This document shows positions 24,270-33,149 of a stretch of 64,000 nt of DNA, piece by piece (the stretch's first letter is position 1; each line of letters starts with the position of its first letter). Source of the DNA: Butyrivibrio sp. CB08 (GTDB taxonomy: Bacteria; Bacillota; Clostridia; Lachnospirales; Lachnospiraceae); contig NZ_RAIR01000002.1 in NCBI RefSeq assembly GCF_003625485.1, positions 496,001 through 560,000 on the forward strand. The letters are read 5' to 3'. A model generated the notes under the pieces. That model saw only the letters and a program-made list of their open reading frames with translations. It ran no database searches and had not been told where the DNA came from. Made by a program: the position numbers and the translations under genes.

Positions 24270-26222
24270 TTATTTTTCTCTAATAGCTCCACTTTCAAAG
24301 GCTTTTAACAGGTCTTTTAAGTCATCTATCTGGCGCATAAGGCTCTTTCCAATATCTGTGTCCCTGACAAGGATCCTCTTTTTTGTTTTTTCGATAAGCT
24401 CGATGGTGGGAGTATTCTCCCCTCCCTTTACAAAGGGCTTATGGGCTGCAAGAGCCATATGATGTGAGTTATAGATAAGCGTGTATCCTGCAATTCCAGT
24501 CTGCTCGTGGTAAGCCTTGGATATTCCGCCGTCAATGATATAAAGCTTGCCACCAGCCTTTACCGGATGTTCTCCCTTTCCTGCCTTAACAGGAACATGT
24601 CCATTTATTATGTGGGCCCAGTCCGGATCAAGGCCAAACTCCTTAAGTATCTTGTCAGCGTAGGCCTCCATGGCGGAATATTTGTAGTAAGGATTGAAGT
24701 TCTCTCTGCACAGCTCTTTTTCATTCTTAAGGAACAGGTGCTCAAAAGTAGTAATCCTGTCTTTTCCAAAAAGAGGTGAATTAGGTCCACACCACAGATA
24801 CCACATAAGGTCCACTGCGTCCTGCTTTTTATCTGCATCATCCCTTGGGTCAAGGAAAAATGCGTCGTGGATCTTGACGTTAAGGTAGTCCATCAGCTCT
24901 TTTCCGGAAAAGCTTCCATCTCTGGTGGTCATGGGTGTAAAGTTGCCATCTGCGTCCATGGGGATACAGCCATGGTACAAAAGATTACCATTGACGATTC
25001 GATACATAGCCCCATGGGAATACAGAAACTGCACGTGTTTGATAAGAAGCTGCGAGTGGATAAAGCTAAAGCGAAGTGTCCGCATAAGCTCATGTTCACC
25101 CTCAGAAAGCTTGTAGGGGTCTGTAGGATCAATAGTTGGGAAGTTGGTATCGTCAAGCTTGTAAGTCCTGCCTTCTATAGTAACTTCACCGGTTTCGTAG
25201 TTGATCTTATCAAGAAGAAGCCTGTGTTCCAGGCCATACTCAGGGTGCCTTTTGATGAGCTGTCCCTCAAGTTTTAGCTGGATAACGCTGATAGCTTTGC
25301 ACATCTTGGCTGCAAGCTTTGGGTTGACTGAATCGTACTTGTTCTCATCAAGAAGGTGTGGTTTGAAGCACTCGCAGGGGTCATCCCTGTAAACTTCTGC
25401 CGCAAACATTGAAAGAGGACGAAGGTTTATCCCATATCCATCCTCCAGGGCATCGAAGCAGTTGTAGCTTGTGCCGATCCTAAGGACGTTGGCGATGCAG
25501 GCGCTGTTACCACAGGCTGCTCCCATCCAGTCCACATCGTGGTTGCCCCACTGAATATCAACATCGTGGAAGTTCATGATCTCCTCCATGACAAGGTCAG
25601 GTCTTGCACCTCTGTCGAAGATGTCTCCGATGATGTGAAGAGAGTCGATGGTCAGGTTCTGGATCAGCTCGCAGAGGGCGATTATAAACTCATCAGCAAA
25701 ATCGATCTCTATTATCCCGTTTACAATCTCGCTGTAATAGAGCTTTTTGTTGGGATCGTTCATATCAAGATGAAGCAGCTCGTCAATGGCGTAGGCGTAG
25801 TCTGCCGGCATCTTTTTACGAACTTTACTGCGGGTGTATTTGGAGCTTACCACGCGGCAGATGGAGATCAGGCGGTTTATGGTTATCTTCTGGTGCTCCG
25901 ACAGCTCTTTTGCCGGGATGCTCTCATCGTGTCTGATGTTGCCAATAACCTCTCTCGGGTAATAGATAAGGTTTGCAAGCTGAAGCTGGTCAGCCTCTGT
26001 CATCTGATTGCCAAAGGTCTCTTCGATCTTGGCACGGATGATACCTGACGAGCTCCTAAGCAGGTGCGAGAATGCTTCATATTCACCATGAATGTCGGAA
26101 AAGAAATACTCCGTGCCCTTTGGCAGAGCACAGATGGCCCGCAGGTTGATGATCTCTGCTGCAGCCTTCCTGGAGTTAGGAAATTCCTTGGATAATAAAC
26201 GCAGATACTCTATGTCTCTCAT
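24270..26222 (-). CDS. fbp: Fructose-1,6-bisphosphatase, class III
   Basis: Gluconeogenic enzyme that converts fructose-1,6-bisphosphate to fructose-6-phosphate. At about 650 residues it fits the large Firmicutes class III enzyme with an embedded metallophosphatase core: FFSDIHGEYEAF, HIIGDIFDRGARPD and QWGNHDVDWMGA supply metal ligands, with INGHVPVKAGKGE further on. ATG at 26222 is preferred to the upstream in-frame start because GGGGAG lies five bases before it and family members begin with MRDIEYL-like sequence. Monocistronic, with no regulatory leader evident. Confidence 0.95.
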   Translation of the reverse strand: MRDIEYLRLLSKEFPNSRKAAAEIINLRAICALPKGTEYFFSDIHGEYEAFSHLLRSSSGIIRAKIEETFGNQMTEADQLQLANLIYYPREVIGNIRHDESIPAKELSEHQKITINRLISICRVVSSKYTRSKVRKKMPADYAYAIDELLHLDMNDPNKKLYYSEIVNGIIEIDFADEFIIALCELIQNLTIDSLHIIGDIFDRGARPDLVMEEIMNFHDVDIQWGNHDVDWMGAACGNSACIANVLRIGTSYNCFDALEDGYGINLRPLSMFAAEVYRDDPCECFKPHLLDENKYDSVNPKLAAKMCKAISVIQLKLEGQLIKRHPEYGLEHRLLLDKINYETGEVTIEGRTYKLDDTNFPTIDPTDPYKLSEGEHELMRTLRFSFIHSQLLIKHVQFLYSHGAMYRIVNGNLLYHGCIPMDADGNFTPMTTRDGSFSGKELMDYLNVKIHDAFFLDPRDDADKKQDAVDLMWYLWCGPNSPLFGKDRITTFEHLFLKNEKELCRENFNPYYKYSAMEAYADKILKEFGLDPDWAHIINGHVPVKAGKGEHPVKAGGKLYIIDGGISKAYHEQTGIAGYTLIYNSHHMALAAHKPFVKGGENTPTIELIEKTKKRILVRDTDIGKSLMRQIDDLKDLLKAFESGAIREK

Positions 26223-26321
26223 TGTTCTCCCCCAATAAATAAAAGGCATGATACATTACGTTTCTTAAGATGTATTAATTATTATAGAAAACAAGCACAA
26301 ATGTCATTGCGCGAAATCAAT

Positions 26322-26355
26322 AAAAAAAGCCCGGCTCTTTTGGTGAACCGGGCTT
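26322..26355. terminator. Terminator downstream of the riboswitch-controlled receptor
   Basis: AAGCCCGG / CCGGGCTT hairpin followed on the minus strand by a run of T (complement of the A-run at 26322-26328). Confidence 0.88.
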
Positions 26356-26375
26356 GTGAAATCTATATATATGAA

Positions 26376-28109
26376 TTATGCTGTCTTCTCTTCGATTGTG
26401 AAGTATGACATCTTCTCGTTAAGTGTCTCAGCCATGTCACGAAGCTCATTAGCTGCGTTGCTGATAAGTGAGAAGGTTGCGTTGAGCTCTTCCATAGAAG
26501 CGTTTGTCTCCTGTGTAGAAGCAGCGTTCTGCTGTGAGATTGCTGAAAGCTCAGAAATGATGTCAGAGAAGCTGCTCTTAAGCTGGTTAAGAAGACGGAT
26601 CTTGTCAGCGATCATCTTTGTTGAACTCTCTACGCTGTTAACGTTATCTACTACTACGTCCATGTCGTCCTTAGTTGTTGTGAGCTGGTAGTTCTGCTCC
26701 TGAACACTCTCGCTGAGAGTCTCAATGATCTCAACGTTCTTCTTGGACTCCTCTACAAGCTTTTCTACGATAGTATTGATTGACTCAGCTGCCTGCTTTG
26801 ACTGGTTTGAAAGAACACCGATCTCAGATGCAACTACTGAGAATCCCTTACCATACTCACCTGCTCTTGCCGCCTCGATAGAAGCGTTAAGTGAAAGAAG
26901 GTGTGTCTGCTGAGCGATCTCTGTGATCATGTTTGAAGCCTCTGCAATGCTCTTTACAGAATCGTTAGTCTGACGAATCTGTGCATTAACATCCTGCATA
27001 GAAGTCATAACTGTTGCGTTCTTGTCCATAAGGTCGCCAAGTGTATCAACTGTACGCTTTGCACCAGTGAGCATATCGTTAGCTGCTGCTGAAAGCTCCT
27101 CGATTCTATCTGTGATATCGTCGATGCTGTCACCCATTTCATTAGTGTTGTTAACTGAAGTCTCTACGCTCTCAGCCTGTGAAGCTGCGCCTCTGCTGAT
27201 ATCCTCTACTGCACATGTAACCTGCTCTGCTACTCTTGAAGCTGTCTCAGCAGATGTAGCAAGGCTGATACCTGACTGTGTTACGTCATCTGAAAGCTTC
27301 TTGGTTGCACTGATTACATCCTGAAGCTTGTCACGTACCTGGGCTGAGCTTTCAGCGATAACGCCAAGCTCATCCTTACGGTTAAAGGTACGATCATTTA
27401 TGTAAAAAGAAAGCTCACCGTCCTCAAGGTTCTTAAGACCTCCGATAATATCGCGGATGGCTTTACTTGTTGTGCTGATAAGGAATCTTGCAACACCAAA
27501 GTTAAATAAGAAGAATCCTACAAATGTTCCAATGATGGCATAAAGAGCTGCCTTCATGTTAGCTTCAACTATAGATGTGTCGCGACCTGCAAATACCATA
27601 CCTACTACGCTTCCATCATCATTCTTAAGTGGAAGATAGTATGCATACCACTTCTGGCCACCGATCTCGAAATTCTCAGCAAGGTACTCATCGCCTTTTC
27701 TAAGTACTTCATCAACTACTGCATTAGAAGCCTTAGTACCTTCCATACGCTTGTTAGTCTCAGCATCTACTAAAGATGTGATATAACGTGTATTTCCATA
27801 GAAGATTGTGTAGTGCATTCCTGTCTTCTCGTGGAGTGCATCAAGCTGTCCCTGATAGATATCGTGTACAGGTGTCTCGCCCTTTAAAAGCTCTCCATCA
27901 TCAGACAGATGCCAGTCACCTTCAAACTGGTGTGAGATCTCATCATCAAGAAGTGTAGCTGCTGCGTGAAGTCCCTCTGAAAAAGATGTGAGGTATGCGC
28001 TCTTGATATGAGAGAATCCAATATAACCTACGCATCCTGCCATAAGAAGTGCAAGTACTGATGCGATAAGAATAATTGTGCGGACCATGTTTCTGGTTTT
28101 CTTGTTCAT
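26376..28109 (-). CDS. Methyl-accepting chemotaxis protein under c-di-GMP riboswitch control
   Basis: A 577-residue receptor: N-terminal membrane helix ([20 protein letters not shown]), a small extracellular single-Cache-like domain (about 40-190, with [16 protein letters not shown] and [18 protein letters not shown]), second membrane helix (about 195-215), HAMP, and the signalling domain with tip [22 protein letters not shown] at 28109 has AAAGG eight bases upstream and gives a normal N-terminus. The sensor region resembles receptors for small acids, but ligand assignment is not possible. Its leader carries a c-di-GMP-I aptamer and a terminator hairpin, so expression should depend on intracellular c-di-GMP. 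Confidence 0.93.
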   Translation of the reverse strand: MNKKTRNMVRTIILIASVLALLMAGCVGYIGFSHIKSAYLTSFSEGLHAAATLLDDEISHQFEGDWHLSDDGELLKGETPVHDIYQGQLDALHEKTGMHYTIFYGNTRYITSLVDAETNKRMEGTKASNAVVDEVLRKGDEYLAENFEIGGQKWYAYYLPLKNDDGSVVGMVFAGRDTSIVEANMKAALYAIIGTFVGFFLFNFGVARFLISTTSKAIRDIIGGLKNLEDGELSFYINDRTFNRKDELGVIAESSAQVRDKLQDVISATKKLSDDVTQSGISLATSAETASRVAEQVTCAVEDISRGAASQAESVETSVNNTNEMGDSIDDITDRIEELSAAANDMLTGAKRTVDTLGDLMDKNATVMTSMQDVNAQIRQTNDSVKSIAEASNMITEIAQQTHLLSLNASIEAARAGEYGKGFSVVASEIGVLSNQSKQAAESINTIVEKLVEESKKNVEIIETLSESVQEQNYQLTTTKDDMDVVVDNVNSVESSTKMIADKIRLLNQLKSSFSDIISELSAISQQNAASTQETNASMEELNATFSLISNAANELRDMAETLNEKMSYFTIEEKTA

Positions 28110-28151
28110 AATAATTACCTTTCTGATTGCCTCCTGCAATCCATTCAAAAC

Positions 28152-28184
28152 AAAAAAGCATGGAACACATGTCCCATGCTTTTA
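28152..28184 (-). terminator. Riboswitch expression-platform terminator
   Basis: On the minus strand AAAAGCATGG...CCATGCTTTTTTG forms a hairpin with a T-run between the c-di-GMP aptamer and the receptor start codon. An ACATGT sequence occurs both in the aptamer (TTTAACATGTCAGCC) and in the terminator loop region, which could serve in alternative pairing. Confidence 0.8.
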
Positions 28185-28212
28185 AAATTCATTGCAAATC
28201 GAATAAATATAA

Positions 28213-28287
28213 ACTGCAACTGGCTGACATGTTAAAGTCCCTATAGCTTTGCGCCACAAGCTTTCGCTTGCTTTGCCCTTATCGAAA
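28213..28287 (-). ncRNA. Cyclic di-GMP-I (GEMM-I) riboswitch aptamer
   Basis: On the minus strand the conserved landmarks of the GEMM-I class appear in order: AAGGGCAAAGC, a stem capped by a GAAA tetraloop (AAGC-GAAA-GCTT), GGCGCAAAGCTATAGGG, then ACATGTCAGCCAGTTGCA holding the tetraloop receptor. A consensus promoter lies just upstream (28296-28324) and a terminator hairpin lies downstream, before the receptor gene. GEMM-I riboswitches commonly control motility and chemotaxis genes. Whether binding turns the receptor on or off needs the alternative fold to be worked out. Confidence 0.9.
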
Positions 28288-28295
28288 CATAGAGG

Positions 28296-28324
28296 ATTAT
28301 ATCGGCCAATTTATTAAAAATCAA
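28296..28324 (-). promoter_or_regulatory. Promoter of the riboswitch-chemotaxis receptor unit
   Basis: TTGATT (28319-28324) and TATAAT (28296-28301) on the minus strand are 17 bp apart; transcription would start just before the aptamer. Confidence 0.8.
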
Positions 28325-28422
28325 TAAAAAGTTTATAAATATTCTCTATTTCTATGAATTGCATTATGTCAATCAGACTAAAACGTTTACTAATTAGCAA
28401 AATTGCACAAAAGAATTTTATA

Positions 28423-29046
28423 TCAATTCTTGAACTCAATAGAGTCGATGATACCTGCAAGAGCGTCAGATACTGGGATGTCGATGGAATCATCACCGCA
28501 GTTGTGACCTGTTACCTCAAAGAGAAGGTAGCCATCCATATAATCTCTTGCAATGGCTGTCTCATAAAGACCAGACCCCTCACTTGATGGAAGAAGCATT
28601 GCCCAGTATCCTGTAACATCTTCTGTTCCAGGGAATACTGACTCATGAGTCTGTGCTGCGCTGCCCCACTCTTTTGCCAGCTCATCGATAGCTGTCTTTG
28701 CATCACTGTCTACATTATAAGAAGCAGTGATCATATTTGTGCCTGCGCTCTCACCAGTGTAAACAAAGGTTGAGATAGGTCCACCGTTATTAACTGTGAT
28801 AACTTCCGGGTCGTACTTAACGCTCCATCCATTGGCATCCTCATAGACACCCTGCTCAACTGCCATGTCTGCTTCAACCTCTGCTGCAGGCGCTTCCAAC
28901 TCTGGAACTGACTCAGCCTGAGGAACCATTGTCTCCTCGATTGTCACTGTCTCAGGGCTCACTTCCCCGCATCCAACTAAAAGAGCTGCTGCAAGAGCAA
29001 ATGCAAGTCCAAATGATACTACTGTTTCTAACTTCTGTTTTTTCAT
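28423..29046 (-). CDS. Hypothetical lipoprotein
   Basis: A 207-residue protein with a lipoprotein signal peptide (hydrophobic stretch then LVGC, Cys about 26), an acidic Glu/Ala/Pro linker to about residue 65, and a globular region with aromatic- and Gly-rich beta strands (NGWSVKYDPEV, GGPISTFVYTGES, GYWAMLLPSSEGSGLYETAI). I do not recognise the family. It should be anchored on the outer face of the membrane. It is monocistronic: terminators or promoters lie on both sides. RBS GAGGAAAAAGG precedes the ATG. Confidence 0.78.
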   Translation of the reverse strand: MKKQKLETVVSFGLAFALAAALLVGCGEVSPETVTIEETMVPQAESVPELEAPAAEVEADMAVEQGVYEDANGWSVKYDPEVITVNNGGPISTFVYTGESAGTNMITASYNVDSDAKTAIDELAKEWGSAAQTHESVFPGTEDVTGYWAMLLPSSEGSGLYETAIARDYMDGYLLFEVTGHNCGDDSIDIPVSDALAGIIDSIEFKN

Positions 29047-29100
29047 AATCCTTTTTCCTCCTCATAAGAAAATGAATATTTATTAGTAGTGAAATGTAAC

Positions 29101-29138
29101 AAAAAAAAATGAAGGTCACTACATCTAGCAACCTTCAT
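29101..29138. terminator. Terminator of the helD-nth operon
   Basis: ATGAAGGT / ACCTTCAT hairpin with a nine-T run on the minus strand, 68 bp after the nth stop. Confidence 0.85.
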
Positions 29139-29205
29139 CATAGTAACACACAAAATGTACTTTACGTAAACGTTTAAGTTTATTTAATAATGTTTTATAC
29201 CCTGT

Positions 29206-29847
29206 TTATAATTTCGCCTTCTTACCGGTCTTGCAGATATCCTTAAGACAACACTCCCCGCAGTTAGGGCGTCTTGCGATACACACTGCCCTTCCATGGT
29301 CTACAAAGCGGTGACACAGGTCATTTCCCTCTTCTGGTGGTACTATCTTCCACAGCTCTTTTTCCACCTTGGCTGGCTCCTTGATATCATCTACAAGGCC
29401 TATGAGGTTTGAAAGCCTTATGCAATGGGTATCTGTAACGATGGCAGGCTTGCCATACACATCACCAAGGACAAGGTTGGCGCTCTTCCTGCCGACGCCA
29501 GGGAGTTTTAAGAGTTCCTCCATTGTGTCAGGAACCTTATCTCCATACTCCTTATGGATCACCTTCATGCAGGCTGAGATGTCACGGGCTTTGGAATTAC
29601 CAAGGCCGCAGGGACGAACTATTTTCTCTATGGCTTCTACAGGCGCTGCAGCCAGAGCCTCAACTGTTGGATATTCTCTATATAATAGAGGAGTTATCTC
29701 ATCAACTCTTTTGTCTGTGCACTGGGCAGCAAGGCGAACGCTCACAAGAAGCTGCCAGGCCTTATCGTAGGCCAGAGTGCAGTGGGACTGCGGATATTCT
29801 TTTTTAAGTCTGTCTATTACTTCACGTGCCAGTTGTTTCTTGGTCAT
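29206..29847 (-). CDS. nth: Endonuclease III
   Basis: Base-excision repair glycosylase/AP lyase that removes oxidised pyrimidines. The 213-residue protein has the helix-hairpin-helix LPGVGRKSAN with the catalytic Lys, the downstream catalytic Asp in VTDTH, and the C-terminal 4Fe-4S ligands in the C-x6-C-x2-C-x5-C pattern (CIARRPNCGECCLKDIC). It starts 10 bp after the stop of the helicase gene with AGAGG in the gap, so the two are co-transcribed. Confidence 0.96.
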   Translation of the reverse strand: MTKKQLAREVIDRLKKEYPQSHCTLAYDKAWQLLVSVRLAAQCTDKRVDEITPLLYREYPTVEALAAAPVEAIEKIVRPCGLGNSKARDISACMKVIHKEYGDKVPDTMEELLKLPGVGRKSANLVLGDVYGKPAIVTDTHCIRLSNLIGLVDDIKEPAKVEKELWKIVPPEEGNDLCHRFVDHGRAVCIARRPNCGECCLKDICKTGKKAKL

Positions 29848-29857
29848 GATAAACCTC

Positions 29858-31915
29858 TCATCCTACGTTCGCTGCAAGCTCGCCTTTAGCTATAACTGCC
29901 AGATGCTGGGTAGCACGGGACATGGCTGTGTAGAGGCAGTGCCTTCCAAGTTCATCATCTGGATATGTCTTTTCATCTGCATCTGCAAGGATCACGTGGT
30001 CGAACTCAAGGCCCTTGGCATATGGAAGCTCTAAGATAAACACTCCTGTCTTTGGAAGAGCATCTGCGCCAGTTATTATCTGTGGCGCTTTGTCTCCAAG
30101 AGCAGCAACGATAGCATCTACGCTGCTTGGGTCCCTACATATAACTGCTGTAAGGCCCTCCTCTTTTCCAAACTCCTTTATCTTTTTGGAGAGCTCAGAA
30201 GCATACTCCTTATCAGTCTTGCAGGCCTTTACGTAAACTTCCTCACCTGGTCTCTTTACGGAAGAAACCATCATCTTCTTTTTATCAGGAAGGATCGCTG
30301 CAAACTTGTCCGTGATCTCAGGTGAACTACGATAGCTTGTCATAAGAGGAAGGGTGACAAATTTCTTGCCAGCATCCTCAGCCATCTGCGCGATCTCTGC
30401 AAACTTAACTGTGCCCTGGCGAATGGCCTGGAACTCATCTCCAAGGAGCATGAATCTTGCGTTCGGATAGAACTTCTCAAAGACCATCATCTGAGCCCTG
30501 GTGTAGTCCTGAACCTCATCCACCATGACATAGCGCATGTTCTTGTCGCCTCTTCCTGTAAGTAGCATTCTGGTATAGAGCCACTGGGCGGGAGTAACTT
30601 TTTTAACCCCGAGGATCCTCTGGATGATGTGAGTCACATTGATAAAGCTGCAGTTTCTGATTGTGCTGAGGGCGCTGCCATAGTCATTCTCAATACGGTT
30701 GTCCTCAGCAGCCTCAGATTTGGCTGTGCTGTCTGAACTGTCAGAGTCACTTCCCGTTCCATCATCCATGTTGTGGAGATTATTCTTGGCCCTCTGCTCG
30801 AGCTCATCAGAAGCTATCTGGATAAGTCTTATTCCAAGCGGGAACTTCTTATTATATTTAGAAGCAACAGAGAGGACATCTTCTTTTGTAAGGACAACAC
30901 TCTCCTTCTGCCTGATGTCAAAGAAGTCATCAGCCTCAGGAACAAGCGTCTCCAGCTCGTCCCTTATCTTCTCAAGGTCGCTGGCATCCGTATCGTCATA
31001 GTCGCTGTCATTATAAGGAACATTCTCAGAAAGAAGGAACTCCCTCCATGTAAGGGTCTGAGGGTTGGTCTCACCCATATCCGGAAGAACATTATCTATG
31101 TACTCCCTGAACACAGGATTCAGTGTCATAAGGCAGACCTGATCCGGACGCAGGGTCTTTCTTTTCTGGTAAAAGAGATATGCAATGCGCTGAAGAAGTA
31201 CTGACGTCTTGCCACTTCCTGCAATTCCGTCCACAAGAAGAACAGGAACATCCGGATAACGGATAACCGTGTTCTGCTCCTTCTGGATGGTGGCTGTAAT
31301 GGCCTGCATCTTGTCTGTGTGGGTCTGGGAAAGAGACTTAAGAAGCAGCGGATCTTCGATGGCAAGCTGGGTGTCGAAGTACGAGATCAGCTTGTCTTTG
31401 CATAGGTCAAACTGACGGCGGAGCTTAAGGTCCACAGGGATCTCCCTGTCGTCCACGGTATAGCTGGTGTGGCCCATCTCCTGGTTGTAGTAGACCTCTG
31501 CAATTGGAGACCTCCAGTCAACGATCAGCTGGTTTGGTCCCTTTTCTGAAATAGCCGCGCGGCCAATATAGTAACTCTCCGGTTCCTCCGATGGATCAAA
31601 CTGCAGACTGATCTTGGCAAAGTAAGGGGACTCCAGGAGCTTATTTACAGTTTCAAGTTTCTTGGAAAGAGAACTGCTCTCTACATTATAAGTATCAATG
31701 TAGCGGTTCCAGACCTCAATCTCAGTGAGGGTCTCCATGGTGGTCTCAATATCAGCGTAGTCAAAACGGATATTGTCACGCATATCATTTTTGTCAGCAA
31801 CAGCCTTCTCGTTGAGGGCTGCGATCTGATCAACTATCTCTTCCTTCTTATTAAGAAGTTTCTCATAGGTTTCGGTCAGATGTTTTTGCTCTTTATCGAA
31901 AATTTCTTTTTTCAT
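29858..31915 (-). CDS. helD: HelD-like UvrD-family helicase
   Basis: A superfamily 1 ATPase of about 685 residues. It opens with a charged antiparallel coiled coil (about 1-75), as in HelD proteins that remove stalled RNA polymerase from DNA. Walker A is GIAGSGKTSV, Walker B region YVMVDEVQDYTRAQM, motif III LLGDEFQAI, and the C-terminal motif includes TAMSRATQHL. An acidic, low-complexity insertion (about 410-440, rich in Ser/Asp) interrupts the middle. ATG at 31915 is chosen because AAGGTGA lies just upstream; an in-frame start at 32017 would overlap the divergent promoter region. A conventional UvrD-like repair role is the alternative, and the nth neighbour leaves that open. Confidence 0.87.
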   Translation of the reverse strand: MKKEIFDKEQKHLTETYEKLLNKKEEIVDQIAALNEKAVADKNDMRDNIRFDYADIETTMETLTEIEVWNRYIDTYNVESSSLSKKLETVNKLLESPYFAKISLQFDPSEEPESYYIGRAAISEKGPNQLIVDWRSPIAEVYYNQEMGHTSYTVDDREIPVDLKLRRQFDLCKDKLISYFDTQLAIEDPLLLKSLSQTHTDKMQAITATIQKEQNTVIRYPDVPVLLVDGIAGSGKTSVLLQRIAYLFYQKRKTLRPDQVCLMTLNPVFREYIDNVLPDMGETNPQTLTWREFLLSENVPYNDSDYDDTDASDLEKIRDELETLVPEADDFFDIRQKESVVLTKEDVLSVASKYNKKFPLGIRLIQIASDELEQRAKNNLHNMDDGTGSDSDSSDSTAKSEAAEDNRIENDYGSALSTIRNCSFINVTHIIQRILGVKKVTPAQWLYTRMLLTGRGDKNMRYVMVDEVQDYTRAQMMVFEKFYPNARFMLLGDEFQAIRQGTVKFAEIAQMAEDAGKKFVTLPLMTSYRSSPEITDKFAAILPDKKKMMVSSVKRPGEEVYVKACKTDKEYASELSKKIKEFGKEEGLTAVICRDPSSVDAIVAALGDKAPQIITGADALPKTGVFILELPYAKGLEFDHVILADADEKTYPDDELGRHCLYTAMSRATQHLAVIAKGELAANVG

Positions 31916-32022
31916 GGAAATCACCTTTTTAACCCTTCTGTATCTTTTCAGTATAACATATCCCCGCAAGGGACAGTTAGTGTATAATGCAGTTATATGT
32001 TTGGCTAAGAAAGGCATATGAT
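31916..32022. promoter_or_regulatory. Divergent promoter region between helD and the histidine phosphatase gene
   Basis: A plus-strand extended -10 (GTGTATAATGC, TATAAT near 31983) lies about 40 bp before the phosphatase start, and a minus-strand TATACT lies near 31950-31955 facing helD. The -35 elements are poor. Confidence 0.4.
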
Positions 32023-32808
32023 ATGAGACTATTATTCTTCAGACACGGAGATCCGGACTATGTGATCGACGGTCTTACAGATAAAGGAAATGTGGAAGCA
32101 AAGCTTCTTGCAGAGCGCATTAAGACCTTTGGAATAGATGAGGTGTACCAGTCACCTCTTGGAAGAGCCAGAGCCACAGCTGATTATTCGTTAAAAGAGC
32201 TGTCACTTCCCGTAACTACATACGAATGGCTCCAGGAATTCCCGGCCCTGTTTGATGCAAATAAGGCAAGTGAAGATACTAAAAGCGCCTATAAGAGCGA
32301 GCTTAAAATGGATGCATCCGGTAGCGGGTATGAGAAGCGAATTGTCTGGGACATGATGCCATCCTACTACGCTCATCACCCGGAGCTCTTTGATCCAAAA
32401 GCCTGGAGGGAGTCAGATGTAGTTAAGGCGTCCGATACTCTTTCTGTTTACGACAACATAATAGAGAACTTTGATAAGTTCCTTTTAGAACATGGATATA
32501 AGAGAAACGGTGATATCTACGAGGCGGTAAAAGGTAACGATAAGACTATAGCTCTTTTCTGCCACTTTGGAGTCACCTGCGTTATGCTCTCTCACCTCTT
32601 TAACATATCACCCTTTGTGCCACTTCAGTTCTTTGCCATGGCGCCAACTTCTGTGACAGAGGTTGTTACGGAAGAGAGGGAAAAGGGCATAGCGATCTTC
32701 AGAGCCCTGAGGATCGGCGATATTACGCATCTTACCATGGGCGGCGAAGAGCCTTCATTTGCTGCAAGATTCTGCGAGAGATTTGAAAACGAAGGGGAGA
32801 GACACTGA
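32023..32808 (+). CDS. Histidine phosphatase family protein (phosphoglycerate mutase-like)
   Basis: A 261-residue protein starting MRLLFFRHGDPDY, with the catalytic RHG motif at residues 7-9. Further motifs are YQSPLGRARATADY (second Arg) and ALFCHFGVTCVMLSHL, which supplies the second catalytic His. Family members remove phosphate from sugars, nucleotides or proteins; the substrate here is not readable. ATG at 32023 is chosen because upstream in-frame starts lack an RBS and would displace the RHG motif from the usual N-terminal position. The next gene starts within its stop codon. Confidence 0.85.
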   Translation: MRLLFFRHGDPDYVIDGLTDKGNVEAKLLAERIKTFGIDEVYQSPLGRARATADYSLKELSLPVTTYEWLQEFPALFDANKASEDTKSAYKSELKMDASGSGYEKRIVWDMMPSYYAHHPELFDPKAWRESDVVKASDTLSVYDNIIENFDKFLLEHGYKRNGDIYEAVKGNDKTIALFCHFGVTCVMLSHLFNISPFVPLQFFAMAPTSVTEVVTEEREKGIAIFRALRIGDITHLTMGGEEPSFAARFCERFENEGERH

Positions 32809-33068
32809 TGGAAAAAGAGACTACCGGTGGCTGCAAAAGATGCCTTTTATTTGAAATGGCTGGCAAGGACGATGTGATCGCCCAGGTCGAAAAAACAAGG
32901 CAGCTAATGTCTGATGACGAAAGGTCCTCGGATGAAGAATATAAAAAGCGACTTGCCCTGTGCAAGGAGTGCGACAAGCTTATAGATGCCACCTGCCTTA
33001 AGTGTGGGTGCTACGTTGAGATAAGAGCTCTTTCCAAAAGAGCTCACTGTCCAGGTAAAAAATGGTAA
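32808..33068 (+). CDS. Small Cys-rich zinc-ribbon-like protein (DUF6171-like)
   Basis: An 86-residue protein with cysteines in C-x2-C (GGCKRCLL), C-x2-C (ALCKECDKL), C-x2-C-x-C (TCLKCGCYVE) and a final AHCPGKKW, an arrangement suited to two zinc sites. I recall this pattern as DUF6171, common in Lachnospiraceae. Its ATG overlaps the previous stop (ATGA-type), so translation is coupled to the phosphatase. Function unknown. Confidence 0.78.
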   Translation: MEKETTGGCKRCLLFEMAGKDDVIAQVEKTRQLMSDDERSSDEEYKKRLALCKECDKLIDATCLKCGCYVEIRALSKRAHCPGKKW

Positions 33069-33069
33069 T

Positions 33070-33105
33070 AAAAAAGGGCGATGCCAAAAAGCATCGCCCT
33101 TTCTC
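33070..33105. terminator. Bidirectional terminator
   Basis: 12-bp stem AAAGGGCGATGC / GCATCGCCCTTT with a CAAAAA loop between convergent genes. Confidence 0.9.
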
Positions 33106-33149
33106 TTCAAAAATTGCAGATTATAATTATCAGATTAGTAAACGCAATT

